Shown: positions 47,682 to 56,760 of the stretch, in pieces
Position numbering within the stretch: position 1 is the stretch's first letter
How the letters are laid out: each line of letters starts with the position of its first letter
NCBI RefSeq assembly: GCF_000685015.1
Contig: NZ_BAYA01000005.1
Coordinates: 434,001-498,000, forward strand
DNA length: 64,000 nt
Origin: Paraburkholderia bannensis NBRC 103871
GTDB taxonomy: Bacteria; Pseudomonadota; Gammaproteobacteria; Burkholderiales; Burkholderiaceae
Direction: 5' to 3'
Notes under the pieces: generated by a model
Told to the model about the DNA's origin: nothing
The model's input: the letters and a program-made list of their open reading frames with translations, nothing else
Database searches by the model: none
Position numbers and translations under genes: made by a program

Positions 47682-48464
47682 TTAGTGCATCGACCAGCCG
47701 TGCGTGACGAGCACCGATTGCCCCGTCAGCGCGTTGGACTCGAAGCCCGAGAGGAAGGCCACCGTGTTGGCGACGTCCGCGAGCGTCGTGAATTCGCCGT
47801 CCACGGTTTCGCGCAGCATCACGTTCTTGATGACGTCCGCTTCCGAAATGCCCAGCGCCTTGGCTTGCTCCGGAATCTGCTTGTCGACCAGCGGCGTACG
47901 CACGAAACCGGGGCATACGACGTTGGCGCGCACGCCGCGCGGGCCGCCTTCCTTCGCCACCACGCGCGCAAGACCCAGCAGGCCATGCTTCGCCGTCACG
48001 TACGCGGCCTTGAGCTTCGAGGCTTCATGCGAATGCACCGAGCCCATATACACGATCGAGCCACCCTTGCCGCTGCCGTACATGTGCTTGAGCACGGCCT
48101 TGGTGGTGAGGAACGCGCCGTCCAGATGGATCGCGAGCATCTTCTTCCAGTCGCTGAAGGCGAATTCATCGACCGGGGCGATGATCTGGATGCCCGCATT
48201 CGAGACCAGCACGTCGATGCCGCCGAATACGTTGGCCGCTTCTTCGATGCCCGCGTTCACAGCTTCTTCGTTGGTGACGTCCATCGCCACGGCAAGCGCC
48301 TTGCCGCCCGCCGCGTTGATGCTGTCGGCAACCTTGCCCGCCGCGGCGAGGTTCAGGTCGGCGATCACGACCGCCGCGCCCTGCTGCGCGAAGGTACGCG
48401 CGCAATGTTCGCCAATCCCGCTTGCTGCGCCGGTAATAACGGCCACCTTGTCCTTCAACGACAT
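47682..48464 (-). CDS. bdhA: D-3-hydroxybutyrate dehydrogenase
   Basis: A 260-residue short-chain dehydrogenase that interconverts 3-hydroxybutyrate and acetoacetate with NAD. The cofactor motif is TGAASGIG near the N-terminus; the catalytic Ser-Tyr-Lys are in [40 protein letters not shown] is typical of BdhA. It lies between acetoacetate decarboxylase and patatin genes, all leftward, consistent with PHB or ketone-body use. Confidence 0.93.
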   Translation of the reverse strand: MSLKDKVAVITGAASGIGEHCARTFAQQGAAVVIADLNLAAAGKVADSINAAGGKALAVAMDVTNEEAVNAGIEEAANVFGGIDVLVSNAGIQIIAPVDEFAFSDWKKMLAIHLDGAFLTTKAVLKHMYGSGKGGSIVYMGSVHSHEASKLKAAYVTAKHGLLGLARVVAKEGGPRGVRANVVCPGFVRTPLVDKQIPEQAKALGISEADVIKNVMLRETVDGEFTTLADVANTVAFLSGFESNALTGQSVLVTHGWSMH

Positions 48465-48492
48465 AAGTAATCCTTACTGTATTGGTTAAAAA

Positions 48493-49308
48493 TCAGGCGA
48501 GCGCGGGTTCTGCGTCGCTCTGGCGCGCCGACGTCGCGGCGCTGGCGTTGTCATCGGTGCTTTGCGCCAGGTAGTCGAATGCGACTTCGCCGATGTCCAG
48601 CGTGAGATTCGCAATCACATGACGTGCACCCACGACACGACGCACGGGCAGGTCAGCGACCGGCGCAAGCGCGTGGGGATGCAGTTCGATTGCCGCCGGG
48701 CCGCTCCATGCGCCCAGCACCGTGACGTCGCGCAGATAGAAGCGCACGAGCTCGCAGATGCGCGCCGTGCCGTCCACATGCGGGATCACCTTGAGCAGAT
48801 AGTTGGGCGTGTCGGCAAGCTTGCGGCGCTCGTCTTCGTTATTGAGCACGTGATGCTTGTAGCCCATCGTGCCCGTCGCGATCCGCTGCGTGCCGTAGTC
48901 GAGCGTGCCAAGCAGCGTGTCGTTGCCGTCCACGCCCAGCACCGGACGTGCGAGCTTCTTCGGGAAGCCCCAGATCTCGCGGCCGCCTGCGATCGGGCCT
49001 TCGTCGTCGAGATACATCGAATGCGTGTAGTTCGCCAGACGCCCCTGCGGATCGCGCACCGAGACAACCTGGCCGCTTTCGGTGTAGTCGCCGAAACCCG
49101 ACGAATCCGGCATACGGATGAATTCGTAATGCACGAGATTGTTTTCGGGCTTGAGCGGCTCCGGCACGATGGCGCGCAGCGCATCGGGATCGGTCTCGTA
49201 GGTGATGATGAAGTATTCGCGATTGACGAAGCGAAACGGCGGGCGCGGATACGCGGGATTGTGTACCGGCATTGCAAACGCCTCGCGGCGGATTTGTGCT
49301 AGATCCAT
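48493..49308 (-). CDS. adc: Acetoacetate decarboxylase
   Basis: A 271-residue enzyme that makes acetone and CO2 from acetoacetate through a Schiff base. [19 protein letters not shown] carries the paired lysines of the active site, and [20 protein letters not shown] is also family-typical. The ATG at 49308 has GAGGA in front; the frame upstream is not conserved-looking. It is first in the three-gene operon with bdhA and the patatin gene. Confidence 0.93.
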   Translation of the reverse strand: MDLAQIRREAFAMPVHNPAYPRPPFRFVNREYFIITYETDPDALRAIVPEPLKPENNLVHYEFIRMPDSSGFGDYTESGQVVSVRDPQGRLANYTHSMYLDDEGPIAGGREIWGFPKKLARPVLGVDGNDTLLGTLDYGTQRIATGTMGYKHHVLNNEDERRKLADTPNYLLKVIPHVDGTARICELVRFYLRDVTVLGAWSGPAAIELHPHALAPVADLPVRRVVGARHVIANLTLDIGEVAFDYLAQSTDDNASAATSARQSDAEPALA

Positions 49309-49522
49309 GCTGTCCTCATGTCTGAGCTGCGGTAAAACGTCGCGACTAATCATAGAGGCGAATGGATCGTTCGGTGGCATTCGATCACAACAAACACCGT
49401 TGCGATTCCGGCAATTAAGAAGGGATTTGAAAGGAAATACCCGTATATTCGTCACGCCCTCATCATGGGCTTATGGCGTCTTTAGTTTATTTGTTTCGTT
49501 TTCGTACCCTGTGCGTTGCAGG

Positions 49523-49536
49523 AATCGTTTAAACGA
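49523..49536. promoter_or_regulatory. 14-bp perfect palindrome ATCGTTTAAACGAT
   Basis: A stand-alone AT-centred perfect palindrome in the adc-pagL gap, about 215 bases upstream of the adc start. It resembles an operator for a dimeric regulator, but no regulator gene is adjacent. Confidence 0.4.
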
Positions 49537-49618
49537 TTAATCTTTCTGTAATGGGGTACGAATAGGATGCGCGCATAACTCGTTGCGCAAGCAACGATAT
49601 GGCGAAGAAAATAGAAAA

Positions 49619-49647
49619 CGCGCGCCGCGTATGAATGCAGGCGCGCG
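49619..49647 (-). terminator. Rho-independent terminator of pagL
   Basis: Read leftward, an 8-bp CGCGCGCC/GGCGCGCG stem is followed by TTTTCTATTTTCTT, 20 bases after the pagL stop. Confidence 0.75.
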
Positions 49648-49666
49648 CAGGTGATGCGGCCAGGCC

Positions 49667-50215
49667 CTAGAAGTTGTACTGCACGTAGATCTGGCTGAAA
49701 TTGATACCGGGATTCGGATGCTTGAGTCCGGCATTCGACAGGTGCTGGAAGCGAAAGCCTGCCTGGTAGTTCTGGTGCTCGCCGAACTGCGCGCCTACAC
49801 CGACCATGTCCGCGAACTGGAACGACGAAGAGAAGCTCCGGTCAGGCGTTTCATCCACATGCGAGAGCAGTCGCACGCCCACGCCCGCTTCGATGAATGG
49901 CCGGATATAGCCCGAGTTCTTGATGAAACGGAACACCGGCGTGAAGCCGAACTCCCAGATGTTCGCGTTAGCGGACGGTTTTTCGCGGATGTCCCAGTAG
50001 GCTATGTGGCCTTCGCCCACCACCGTGAAGTGGTAGCCGCCGATGTTCCACCACTGCCAGCCCGGATCCCAGACGACACCCAGATCGGCTTTCTTCACGT
50101 CATGGTCGGCGACGCCGCCGGCAAATTGAACGCCCCATTGATCCGCGCGCGCGGCGGTCGAACCGAGGCACACCCCTGCAATGAGAACGGCGAGAGGCAA
50201 TCTTCTTTTTCGCAT
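49667..50215 (-). CDS. pagL: Lipid A 3-O-deacylase, PagL family
   Basis: A 182-residue outer-membrane beta-barrel enzyme that removes the 3-O acyl chain of lipid A. A signal peptide is clear (MRKRR, hydrophobic core, STAARA, cleavage near residue 24). The family signature FRFQHLSNAGLKHPNPGIN holds the catalytic His and Ser, and the protein ends in an aromatic residue (VQYNF) as outer-membrane barrels do. It stands alone and is preceded by a low-GC promoter region. Confidence 0.9.
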   Translation of the reverse strand: MRKRRLPLAVLIAGVCLGSTAARADQWGVQFAGGVADHDVKKADLGVVWDPGWQWWNIGGYHFTVVGEGHIAYWDIREKPSANANIWEFGFTPVFRFIKNSGYIRPFIEAGVGVRLLSHVDETPDRSFSSSFQFADMVGVGAQFGEHQNYQAGFRFQHLSNAGLKHPNPGINFSQIYVQYNF

Positions 50216-50425
50216 TTCCTCACTCTTTCGTTTTTCTGATTCTGGCGCGCGTGAATGTTTGAATCTTTAAAGCGCCGAATCGCACGCCCGGCGGATTATA
50301 AATTCATTGAAATATTTGTTTACACACTGACAGCGCAATGCTTTATTTACGAAATAGGGAAAATTGAAACGCGCAAAGATGCACAACGATCTATTGCGTC
50401 AATTACCAGGAATATAGAATCAGGC

Positions 50426-50461
50426 AAAAAAAAGACCTCCGCCTTTGCGCAAGCGGAGGTC
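50426..50461 (-). terminator. Strong leftward Rho-independent terminator
   Basis: Read leftward, GACCTCCGC / GCGGAGGTC forms a 9-bp stem with a ~10-base loop, followed by eight T residues. It is 230 bases beyond the stop of the gene at 50691, so it may end either that mRNA or a separate short RNA. Confidence 0.8.
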
Positions 50462-50530
50462 GAAGTCGGTTTGGAGACCAGCGTTGTTCATCGCCTGAAC
50501 AACGCCGGCAAATCATAATGACCCGGCGCT
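50426..50530 (-). ncRNA. Candidate small RNA (two hairpins and terminator)
   Basis: Read leftward there is a perfect 10-bp hairpin at 50481-50505 (GCGTTGTTCA / TGAACAACGC, 5-base loop), a 19-base linker, and the intrinsic terminator. This is the usual build of a short regulatory RNA. No promoter was identified, so it could also be just the 3' tail of the upstream mRNA. Confidence 0.3.
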
Positions 50531-50690
50531 TTACGATAAATGCAAAGGTACGCACTAGTGCATTGCGGGCATCGCAGTAATGTGATGTTTTCAACGCGCC
50601 AGATGCGCAGCGGCGCGAGGCGGGTAAGGCGCTGAAGGTAACGTTATTTGTGCATCCTGCACGGCTGCATAGCACCGGATTTGCAACGGG

Positions 50691-51170
50691 CTAGACGTGC
50701 GTGCGCAGCATCCCGATCTGCTCGCGCCAGCGTGCGATGACACTATCGCGCTCAAACAGGCGGAACGTCACGCCGCTCAGCACCTCGGCATATTTCGCGC
50801 GATGGACGTCCACCTTGTCGATCTGCAGGCGGAATACGCTCAGGGCCAGCGCGGTCTGCTGTTCGGCGACGAGACTCGCGCGCGCACGGATCTCCAGCAG
50901 TGCGCCATCGTGGACAAGGGAAAGCGTGAGACGTCCGTCGCGGCGCATGTTCTGCGCCGTATTCGAGTTGGGCCACATCGCCACGAGCAGCGTGTGGGCG
51001 TCGAGCGCGAGCACTTCGCCGACGCTCAGTTGCGCGCCATGCGGCCAGCCGTCCGCGCCAACGGTCGAAACCCGGATCGCTTCGTCCGCATGTTCGTCGA
51101 GATGATCGCCGTCCAGCGCGGCGAGCAATGCCCGCGGCAACGCGCGGGCATCGGCTTGAGGGTCTTGCAT
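50691..51170 (-). CDS. Pyridoxamine 5'-phosphate oxidase-like flavin split-barrel protein
   Basis: A 159-residue protein of the split-barrel flavin-binding fold. IRVSTVGADGWPHGAQLSVG and LLVAMWPNSNTAQNMRRDGR are typical of the family; RLTLSLVHDGALLEIRARA follows. It is shorter than true PdxH and lacks its clear PLP-site motif, so it may bind FMN, F420 or heme with a redox role. GGAGAA lies before the ATG. It stands alone, divergent from the SnoaL-like gene. Confidence 0.82.
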   Translation of the reverse strand: MQDPQADARALPRALLAALDGDHLDEHADEAIRVSTVGADGWPHGAQLSVGEVLALDAHTLLVAMWPNSNTAQNMRRDGRLTLSLVHDGALLEIRARASLVAEQQTALALSVFRLQIDKVDVHRAKYAEVLSGVTFRLFERDSVIARWREQIGMLRTHV

Positions 51171-51264
51171 CGGCTTCTCCTGATCGTGTAACGCGCGGTG
51201 AATCTACCGCATTGTGCGCGCAGGCAGGGTAATCTGGTGGCCTGGCATGCACAGGAGACGCACC

Positions 51265-51660
51265 ATGACCGATGACGAAATCCGCATCCGCGACGTAATC
51301 GCGCAATGGCACGCCGCCACCAACTCAGGCGATGTAGACGCGCTGCCTGCACTCATGACGCAGGATGTGCTCTTCCTCGTGGCGGGGCAGCCGCCAATGC
51401 GTGGCCGCGACGCGTTCGTGCACGCGCTCAAGGCCGTGTTGACCACGCATCGGATCGAATCGACGGGCGTGGTCGAGGAACTGGAAGTGTCGGGCGACCT
51501 CGCATGGTGCCGCAGCGAGCTGGATGTGCGCGTCGTCGGGCGCGAAGGCGGCTCGGCCATGCGGCGCGGCGGCAGCGCGCTTTCCGTCTTCCGGCGCAGC
51601 GGCGAAGGCTGGCAACTCGCGAGAGACGCCAATCTGCTGACCTTGCAGTACGACGCCTAG
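51265..51660 (+). CDS. SgcJ/EcaC-type SnoaL-like (NTF2 fold) protein
   Basis: A 131-residue single-domain protein with the cone-shaped NTF2 fold. RDVIAQWHAATNSGDVDALP, LMTQDVLFLVAGQPPMRGRD and the C-terminal SALSVFRRSGEGWQLARDAN are the usual blocks. Some members are isomerases or oxygenase-like; most are unknown. The ATG at 51265 has AGGAG in front. It stands alone. Confidence 0.82.
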   Translation: MTDDEIRIRDVIAQWHAATNSGDVDALPALMTQDVLFLVAGQPPMRGRDAFVHALKAVLTTHRIESTGVVEELEVSGDLAWCRSELDVRVVGREGGSAMRRGGSALSVFRRSGEGWQLARDANLLTLQYDA

Positions 51661-51723
51661 CGCTTCGCGCCTGCGCCTGCACCTGGAGCCAGGCTCCGGG
51701 CGCAGGCTTCACCTCGTCGATGC

Positions 51724-53157
51724 TTAGGCTTCGTCGGCGTGCGCACGCTCGCGGATCGCATCGAGCGTCACGTCCACGCACAGGCGGCCGTTTTCATAGA
51801 CGGTTTCGAGCGCGTCTTCCCAGTCGCGTTCGAGCATGCGGTCTTCCCATGCGAGCGGCAGCGTGGCGGTGCGATAGTCGCCGGTGCGGCGGTTGCGCAG
51901 CAGCGTGAGCCGCCCCATCTTCGATCGCTTGCCGCTGTCGGTGACCGGATCCTTGCGCACGCCCGTCCACGTGTCGCCCAGGCGGATCGCCGAACACTTC
52001 ATCGCGAAGCGCTGCGTATCGCGGTCTACGCGCTGCAGCAGCGCGCCGCCCATGCCGAAGGTGACGTTGTCGGCGGCATAGCCCGCATCGTCGAGCGCGG
52101 CAAGGATCGCTTCGATCGAGGCCTCGTCCACGCCGTCGCCCTGGATCACGCGCACGGTATTCAACACGCGGCGGCCACGGCTATTGAGCGTCGAGCCGAA
52201 CGACGCATCGAGCGCGCGTACCGTCTTCATCACGATATCGACGGGCTCGCCCGAGTCGGGCCGGATCACGAGCGTCGCGCCCGAGTCGAGCACTGCCTGC
52301 TTCAGCTCGCCGCCCCACATGTCGAGCGCCGCGAACAGGTCGTACGAATCGGACACCACCGACACGATCGCGCCCGGCTTGCCGAACTGCGCGAGCATGT
52401 TGCGATAGGCGTCGGCTTCGCGCTCGCGGCCCCATGACGTGATCGTGCTGTGCTCGGCAGCGGGCACCGAATACGCCGCCATTTCCGCGTGATAAAAGCG
52501 GTTTGCGGCGATCACGCCCAGCACGGTATCGGAGCCCATGAAGCTCACCAGGTGCGCCGCGCCGCCGATTGCGGCGCTTTCCGCGCTGGATACGCCGCGT
52601 GCGCCGAAGTCGTGGAGCTTGAACGGCAATTGCGAGAGATCGTCGCTGGTCGTGCGCAGGTAGCGCCCGATCGTCTTGCGCAGGTGCCAGCTTTGCGTCG
52701 CCACGGTGATTGGATACCAGAGGCGCAGCAGCATTGATTCGACGTACGAAGCAATCCAGAACACCCGGGGATCGTCGCATTCGACGGTCATGAGCACGTT
52801 GTGCGTCGGCACGACCGAGCCTTCGGGTACGGCACGGATGCGCAGCGGCAGGTAGCCGTCATATTGCTCGACGATATAGCGCCAGTCCGTCTCGTTGAAC
52901 GGCTCGCCGTGCGCGGCGAAGAAACACTTCGCTTCGTCGATCATCTGCGCCGTGACGGGCCGGCACAGATATTCCTTCGCGAGCATCTGGAGGCCGAAAA
53001 ACACGGTGCGATCGTAGCGTCCGCCGCGCGATTCGATGTACGAAAACATGCCCGTCGCTTCAGGCGGATACTGCACGAAGTGCGACGCCTTGTAGGAGTC
53101 CGTATTAATAACCGGATTGGAGAGAAGGGAGGCGAACGAGTCGAATTGGGCTTGCAT
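51724..53157 (-). CDS. nadV: Nicotinamide phosphoribosyltransferase
   Basis: A 477-residue enzyme that joins nicotinamide to PRPP to give NMN. It resembles the NadV/animal NAMPT branch, not PncB: NTDSYKASHFVQYPP at the start, IESRGGRYDRTVFFGLQ, LHDFGARGVSSAESA, VSDSYDLFAAL and VIRPDSGEPVDIVMKTVRAL, and GMGGALLQRVDRDT near the C-terminus. The next gene downstream in its direction is far; the NMN adenylyltransferase gene lies directly upstream (53245-54282). Together they make the two-step nicotinamide-to-NAD route that bypasses deamidation. Confidence 0.95.
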   Translation of the reverse strand: MQAQFDSFASLLSNPVINTDSYKASHFVQYPPEATGMFSYIESRGGRYDRTVFFGLQMLAKEYLCRPVTAQMIDEAKCFFAAHGEPFNETDWRYIVEQYDGYLPLRIRAVPEGSVVPTHNVLMTVECDDPRVFWIASYVESMLLRLWYPITVATQSWHLRKTIGRYLRTTSDDLSQLPFKLHDFGARGVSSAESAAIGGAAHLVSFMGSDTVLGVIAANRFYHAEMAAYSVPAAEHSTITSWGREREADAYRNMLAQFGKPGAIVSVVSDSYDLFAALDMWGGELKQAVLDSGATLVIRPDSGEPVDIVMKTVRALDASFGSTLNSRGRRVLNTVRVIQGDGVDEASIEAILAALDDAGYAADNVTFGMGGALLQRVDRDTQRFAMKCSAIRLGDTWTGVRKDPVTDSGKRSKMGRLTLLRNRRTGDYRTATLPLAWEDRMLERDWEDALETVYENGRLCVDVTLDAIRERAHADEA

Positions 53158-53244
53158 GGCTAGAGCTCCTCTATGCCGTTGAGAGCCCGCCGGGTCTGTC
53201 CCAGCGGGGAAAAAACAGTTACGTGAGCGCGACTGGACGCGCGC

Positions 53245-54282
53245 TCAGAGCTTCCCGAGGAAGTGATAGGCGATGTCGAAGTGATCCTCGAACATCACGT
53301 CGCGCATGCGCGCGAACGTGTTGAGCGGCACCCAGCGCGCCTTGTCGGCATCGTCGCCGCCCTTCACGCGCGGCAACTCGCCCACCGGGAAGTGGAACAG
53401 GAACGCGTGCGTGATGGTGCGCCCGCGCAGCGAGCGTTGGGGATGGTCGAAGACCTGGCGATCCTTGATCGAGCCGCGCAGTACGGGCTCAGGCAGCTTG
53501 AGACCGGTTTCTTCGCGCAGTTCGCGAATGCAGGCGGTTTCGAGCCGCTCGTCCTGGTTGACGAAGCCGCCCGGCAACGCCCACAGGCCGCGGCCCGGCT
53601 CGCTGCGGCGACGCACGAGCAGGATATGGCCGGAGTGCACCACGAGCGCATCGACGGTGACGAAGGTCACGGGATACGGCGCTGCGGCCCAGGCCTTTTG
53701 ATAGCCCGCGATGAATTCGGCTTCCGACTTCAGCTGCGCGAATTCGGGCCGCGTACGAAAGCCTTCGAGCCAGTCATGCACGGGCGCCGGTACGGCCCAC
53801 GAGACGAAGCTGTTGTTGCGCTCCGCAAACAACTGCTCGCGAATCTCGGTGGCCGAAATATCCTCGGTCGCCTCCGTTTCCACGAACTCCCACTGCGGAA
53901 ACATGCGCAGATAGTAGGAGCTGGCGTCCTTCTCATGGCCGATCAAACCGATGCGGCGGCCCGTCGTGTCGCCCAGTTCGGACGCCACGGCGTCCTGGAT
54001 CCAGCGCAGCCAGTCGCCGTCGTTGTACGTCGAATCCTGCACCGGCGCGATGACGATGCGCTTGCGCTCGTCTTCATCGAGCAGCGCGAGAATCATCTGG
54101 CGGCGTTCTTCGTACGAGAACGGATCCTTGATGGTGCGGGGGCGGTCAGTCGAGCCGATCAGGATGCACACGCGTGTCGCCTGGCTGAGCGCGCGGCGCA
54201 GCACATCGAGGTGACCAAGATGCGGCGGCTGGAAACGGCCAATGAAAATCAGTGCGTCGAAATGCTGGGTATTCTTGCTCAT
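53245..54282 (-). CDS. nadM: Bifunctional NMN adenylyltransferase/Nudix hydrolase
   Basis: A 345-residue two-domain protein. Residues ~10-180 are a NadM-type nucleotidyltransferase (IGRFQPPHLGHLDVLRRALS; SATEIREQL) that makes NAD from NMN and ATP. Residues ~205-340 are a Nudix hydrolase with the box GGFVNQDERLETACIRELREETGL, likely acting on ADP-ribose. The same fusion occurs in Synechocystis and Francisella. It is 88 bases upstream of nadV in the same direction and surely acts on its product. Confidence 0.95.
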   Translation of the reverse strand: MSKNTQHFDALIFIGRFQPPHLGHLDVLRRALSQATRVCILIGSTDRPRTIKDPFSYEERRQMILALLDEDERKRIVIAPVQDSTYNDGDWLRWIQDAVASELGDTTGRRIGLIGHEKDASSYYLRMFPQWEFVETEATEDISATEIREQLFAERNNSFVSWAVPAPVHDWLEGFRTRPEFAQLKSEAEFIAGYQKAWAAAPYPVTFVTVDALVVHSGHILLVRRRSEPGRGLWALPGGFVNQDERLETACIRELREETGLKLPEPVLRGSIKDRQVFDHPQRSLRGRTITHAFLFHFPVGELPRVKGGDDADKARWVPLNTFARMRDVMFEDHFDIAYHFLGKL

Positions 54283-54552
54283 GAGGCTCCCTCAAGAGAT
54301 TGGCGGTCGTGGGTCTGTCCCTTGACCGTGCGTGCATCGTAACGCTGTCAGAGCGATCGCGTCAAACAGTTTTGCCGCGCAGGGGCACGCAGGAATATCT
54401 CGAAGCCGGTCACGACGCCGCATCGGCATATTCGAAACGTCATATTCGCGACTATTTTCTCGACTTATACTCGGCGCGAACGTGAGGCGCGGCAAGGGCT
54501 GCGCCGTATCGACTCCACTCCCGTCGCCGTCTTCGTTCCAGGTGCTGCGATC

Positions 54553-55017
54553 ATGAAGCGTGTGTCCGTCCGGCAATCGCCGGTGCATGGCAAAGGCGTG
54601 TTCGCGCTCTGTGCGCTACAGGCAGGAGAGCGCATCTTCGAATACAAAGGCATGGTCACCACATGGCGCGAGGCGGCGCGCTGGAACGAGCGGCGCGAAG
54701 TCTCGGGGCATACGTTCCTGTTCGGGCTTTCGGACGGTCGCGTGATCGACGGAGGACGCGGCGGCAATGGCGCACGCTGGCTCAATCACGCATGCACGGC
54801 GAACTGCGAGGCCGTCGAGGGCGACGGACGCGTGTTTATCGAAACGACCCGCGACATTGCGGCCGGCGAGGAACTGTTCATCGATTACGCACTGGAGATC
54901 GACGAGCAGGTGGACAGCGAAGCGCAGCGCGAATACGCCTGCCGCTGCGGCACGCAGCGCTGCCGCGGCACGATGCTGGGTGCTGGCGCAACGGAAACGC
55001 TGGTCGTTGCCGCGTGA
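54553..55017 (+). CDS. SET-domain protein (lysine methyltransferase-like)
   Basis: A 154-residue protein consisting almost only of a SET domain. VHGKGVFALCALQAGERIFE opens the fold, ARWLNHACTANCEA is the AdoMet/lysine-channel motif (NHSCxPNC type), and GEELFIDYALE has the catalytic tyrosine. CRCGTQRCRGTML is a post-SET zinc motif. Eukaryotic members methylate histones; targets in bacteria are mostly unknown, with DNA-binding proteins as candidates. It stands alone between nadM (divergent) and the rep region. Confidence 0.9.
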   Translation: MKRVSVRQSPVHGKGVFALCALQAGERIFEYKGMVTTWREAARWNERREVSGHTFLFGLSDGRVIDGGRGGNGARWLNHACTANCEAVEGDGRVFIETTRDIAAGEELFIDYALEIDEQVDSEAQREYACRCGTQRCRGTMLGAGATETLVVAA

Positions 55018-55324
55018 ACTCATCAGGATTGCCAGGTAATTCGCGGGCTTGTTGCGGCGGGTTGGTGCACACGCGCAGCAGGTAGAGATCGGGATGATTC
55101 AGCGTAAAAGTTATCCACAGAAATCGGGGATAACTATGTTGGCAACCTCAGGGACGAAACGCCCAAGTCATTGATCCAGCGACGATATTCACCCAGGCCC
55201 ATCGGCAGCGTGATTTTGCCTGCAAACGATGCGGCCTGAAGCTGCCGGGCAGCCGCGCGAGCGACGAAACCGTCACGCGCGCGGCGTGAAAACCGGCACA
55301 GGAACGCACCCGCTTGCTACACGC
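55018..55324. other. Intergenic region with a DnaA-box pair
   Basis: A 307-base stretch between the SET gene and the 3' end of rep (convergent). AGTTATCC and GGATAACT (55109-55135) form an inverted pair; the left one extends to the perfect DnaA box TTATCCACA at 55111-55119, the right to TTATCCCCG on the other strand. The stretch 55140-55290 keeps a leftward open frame without a start codon (ending SSLRLPT), possibly a gene remnant. Confidence 0.6.
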
Positions 55325-56704
55325 TCACAGGCCGGTCTGCTTGAGCTTGCCGTACACGAACTGCCCGAAGTACCAGGACAGATCGGAGTGGTTGAGGATG
55401 TTCACGTCCGACAATGCGCCCGCCTCCAGCTTCAGGCGGCGCAGCATGAGCTTGCCGGCCTGCGAGGCGATGTAGAGGCGCACGAGTTCCTTGCGGGTCT
55501 TCTCATCGGCGGATTCGAAGTGCTCGCGACCACGCTGCACTTCGTCGTTGCGACGCGTGCGCGCCTCTTCGTCGCGCGCGGCGATGCTCTGCTTCACGGC
55601 GGTGGTCACGGCAACCTTGGCGGTTTCCTCGGCGTCCACTGCGGCGGCGAGCTCGCTCTGGATCGCAACCATCTTGCGTTCGGCCTCCGAGACCTGCCAG
55701 TTGTGGCTCAGGGCCTTCATCAGGTAGCCGGCAGGGCTCTTCGTCACCTTGCCCTGGTTCAGGCGGAAGCGCGTGTATTCGATCGCCTGCTGGATGCGTT
55801 CGTCCGTCCAGTTCACGCGATGCTCGGCGATCACGTCGAACTGCTTGTTGCTCAGGCCGAACTCCTCCTTGAGCGTGAGCAGGAGGTCGTGCGCATCGGG
55901 CTGACGGCTTAGCATCGCCGCCACCGTGTCCTTGCGTTTGAGACGGAAGCGGATCTTGTTGATCTTGCGCGAGGTCTCCGAATCGGCGCGCGTCTCGTAG
56001 CTCACGTCGATATCGGACAGCTCGTTGATCTGCTTGACCGCCGGATCCAGGTACTTCGGCCGGAAGTGCTTGAACTCCGACGCGCTCGAACCGAGCTTGC
56101 CCGGCCAGCGGCGCATGACGTCGAGCTCGATCCAGTCGGTCAGGCCGGCGGCGACGTAGGGCTGCACGTAGTCGTAGATCGCGCGCGCGAACGTCTGCGA
56201 GAACGCCGCCGTGATGCACAGGTTCAGCCAATGGTGCTTTTCCGGGCCGGTGATATGGCGCAGCATCAGCGGCGGAATGCGGAACTGGATGCGCCCCTTG
56301 CCGATCTTCACGCTGCCCATCAACTGCTCGGAAATCCACTGGTCGTCCTCGCTGGGCGCGCGCTCCGGCGGCGTGTCCGTGACTTCGATCAGCACCCGCT
56401 GCGCTTCCTTGATGACGCTCTGGAGATGCCGCACATTGCGGCTCTCGTAGCGCATCAGCCACTTGAAGTAGTTGAGGTCGACGTCGTAGGTCTCATGCGG
56501 CACAGGCTCCTGCGCGGCGATGAAGTACGCAGCGTCGATGAAACGCCGCGACGACAGGCCAAGCCCGTTGATGGCAACGAAAACGTTGTTGCGCTGAAAG
56601 CCGATCTCTCGCGTGCTTTCGCTGATTGGCTGCCCGGACATCTCTTCGAACAACCCGAGCGACATTTGCTGGGTCGTCGTCCTGCGTCCGCTGTCCTCCG
56701 ACAT
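55325..56704 (-). CDS. repA: Plasmid/chromid replication initiator (RepB/Rep_3-like)
   Basis: A 459-residue initiator that should bind the iterons beside it and open the origin. The central part has winged-helix character (FQRNNVFVAINGLGLSSRRF; MLRHITGPEKHHWLNLCITA; KINKIRFRLKRKD), and the C-terminal ~110 residues are charged and helical. The ATG at 56704 follows GGAGAG; an in-frame upstream ATG extends into the first iteron. It is read away from the origin, divergent from parA, as on Burkholderia secondary chromosomes. The first iteron lies 57 bases upstream of its start, so autorepression is likely. Confidence 0.88.
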   Translation of the reverse strand: MSEDSGRRTTTQQMSLGLFEEMSGQPISESTREIGFQRNNVFVAINGLGLSSRRFIDAAYFIAAQEPVPHETYDVDLNYFKWLMRYESRNVRHLQSVIKEAQRVLIEVTDTPPERAPSEDDQWISEQLMGSVKIGKGRIQFRIPPLMLRHITGPEKHHWLNLCITAAFSQTFARAIYDYVQPYVAAGLTDWIELDVMRRWPGKLGSSASEFKHFRPKYLDPAVKQINELSDIDVSYETRADSETSRKINKIRFRLKRKDTVAAMLSRQPDAHDLLLTLKEEFGLSNKQFDVIAEHRVNWTDERIQQAIEYTRFRLNQGKVTKSPAGYLMKALSHNWQVSEAERKMVAIQSELAAAVDAEETAKVAVTTAVKQSIAARDEEARTRRNDEVQRGREHFESADEKTRKELVRLYIASQAGKLMLRRLKLEAGALSDVNILNHSDLSWYFGQFVYGKLKQTGL

Positions 56705-56760
56705 TCGTGTGCTCTCCGTCGATATTGGCGGGGACTCTATCACTCCGTTTACACAAGTCA

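Larger units (their letters stand above)
49309..49666. other. Intergenic region between adc and pagL
   Basis: A 358-base stretch. The right half is lower in GC than the genes around it. It includes a perfect 14-bp palindrome at 49523 and the pagL terminator at 49619. The adc promoter must lie in the left part. No gene is seen. Confidence 0.6.
50216..50690. other. Low-GC intergenic region with strong hairpins
   Basis: A 475-base stretch between pagL and the flavin-split-barrel gene, both leftward. The left half (50255-50430) is markedly AT-richer than its surroundings. A leftward terminator and a second perfect hairpin lie at 50426-50505. An 87-codon frame at 50255-50518 crosses both hairpins and is not convincing. 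Confidence 0.55.

Noticed and set aside
50255..50518. 87-codon open frame upstream of pagL
   Set aside because: It crosses a strong terminator and a second hairpin, has no ribosome site and no recognisable motif. A real small gene cannot be fully excluded.
55140..55300. Leftward frame without start codon between the SET gene and rep
   Set aside because: It reads like protein (KITLPMGLGEYRRW) but has no start and no partner sequence; at best it is a remnant, too short to name.
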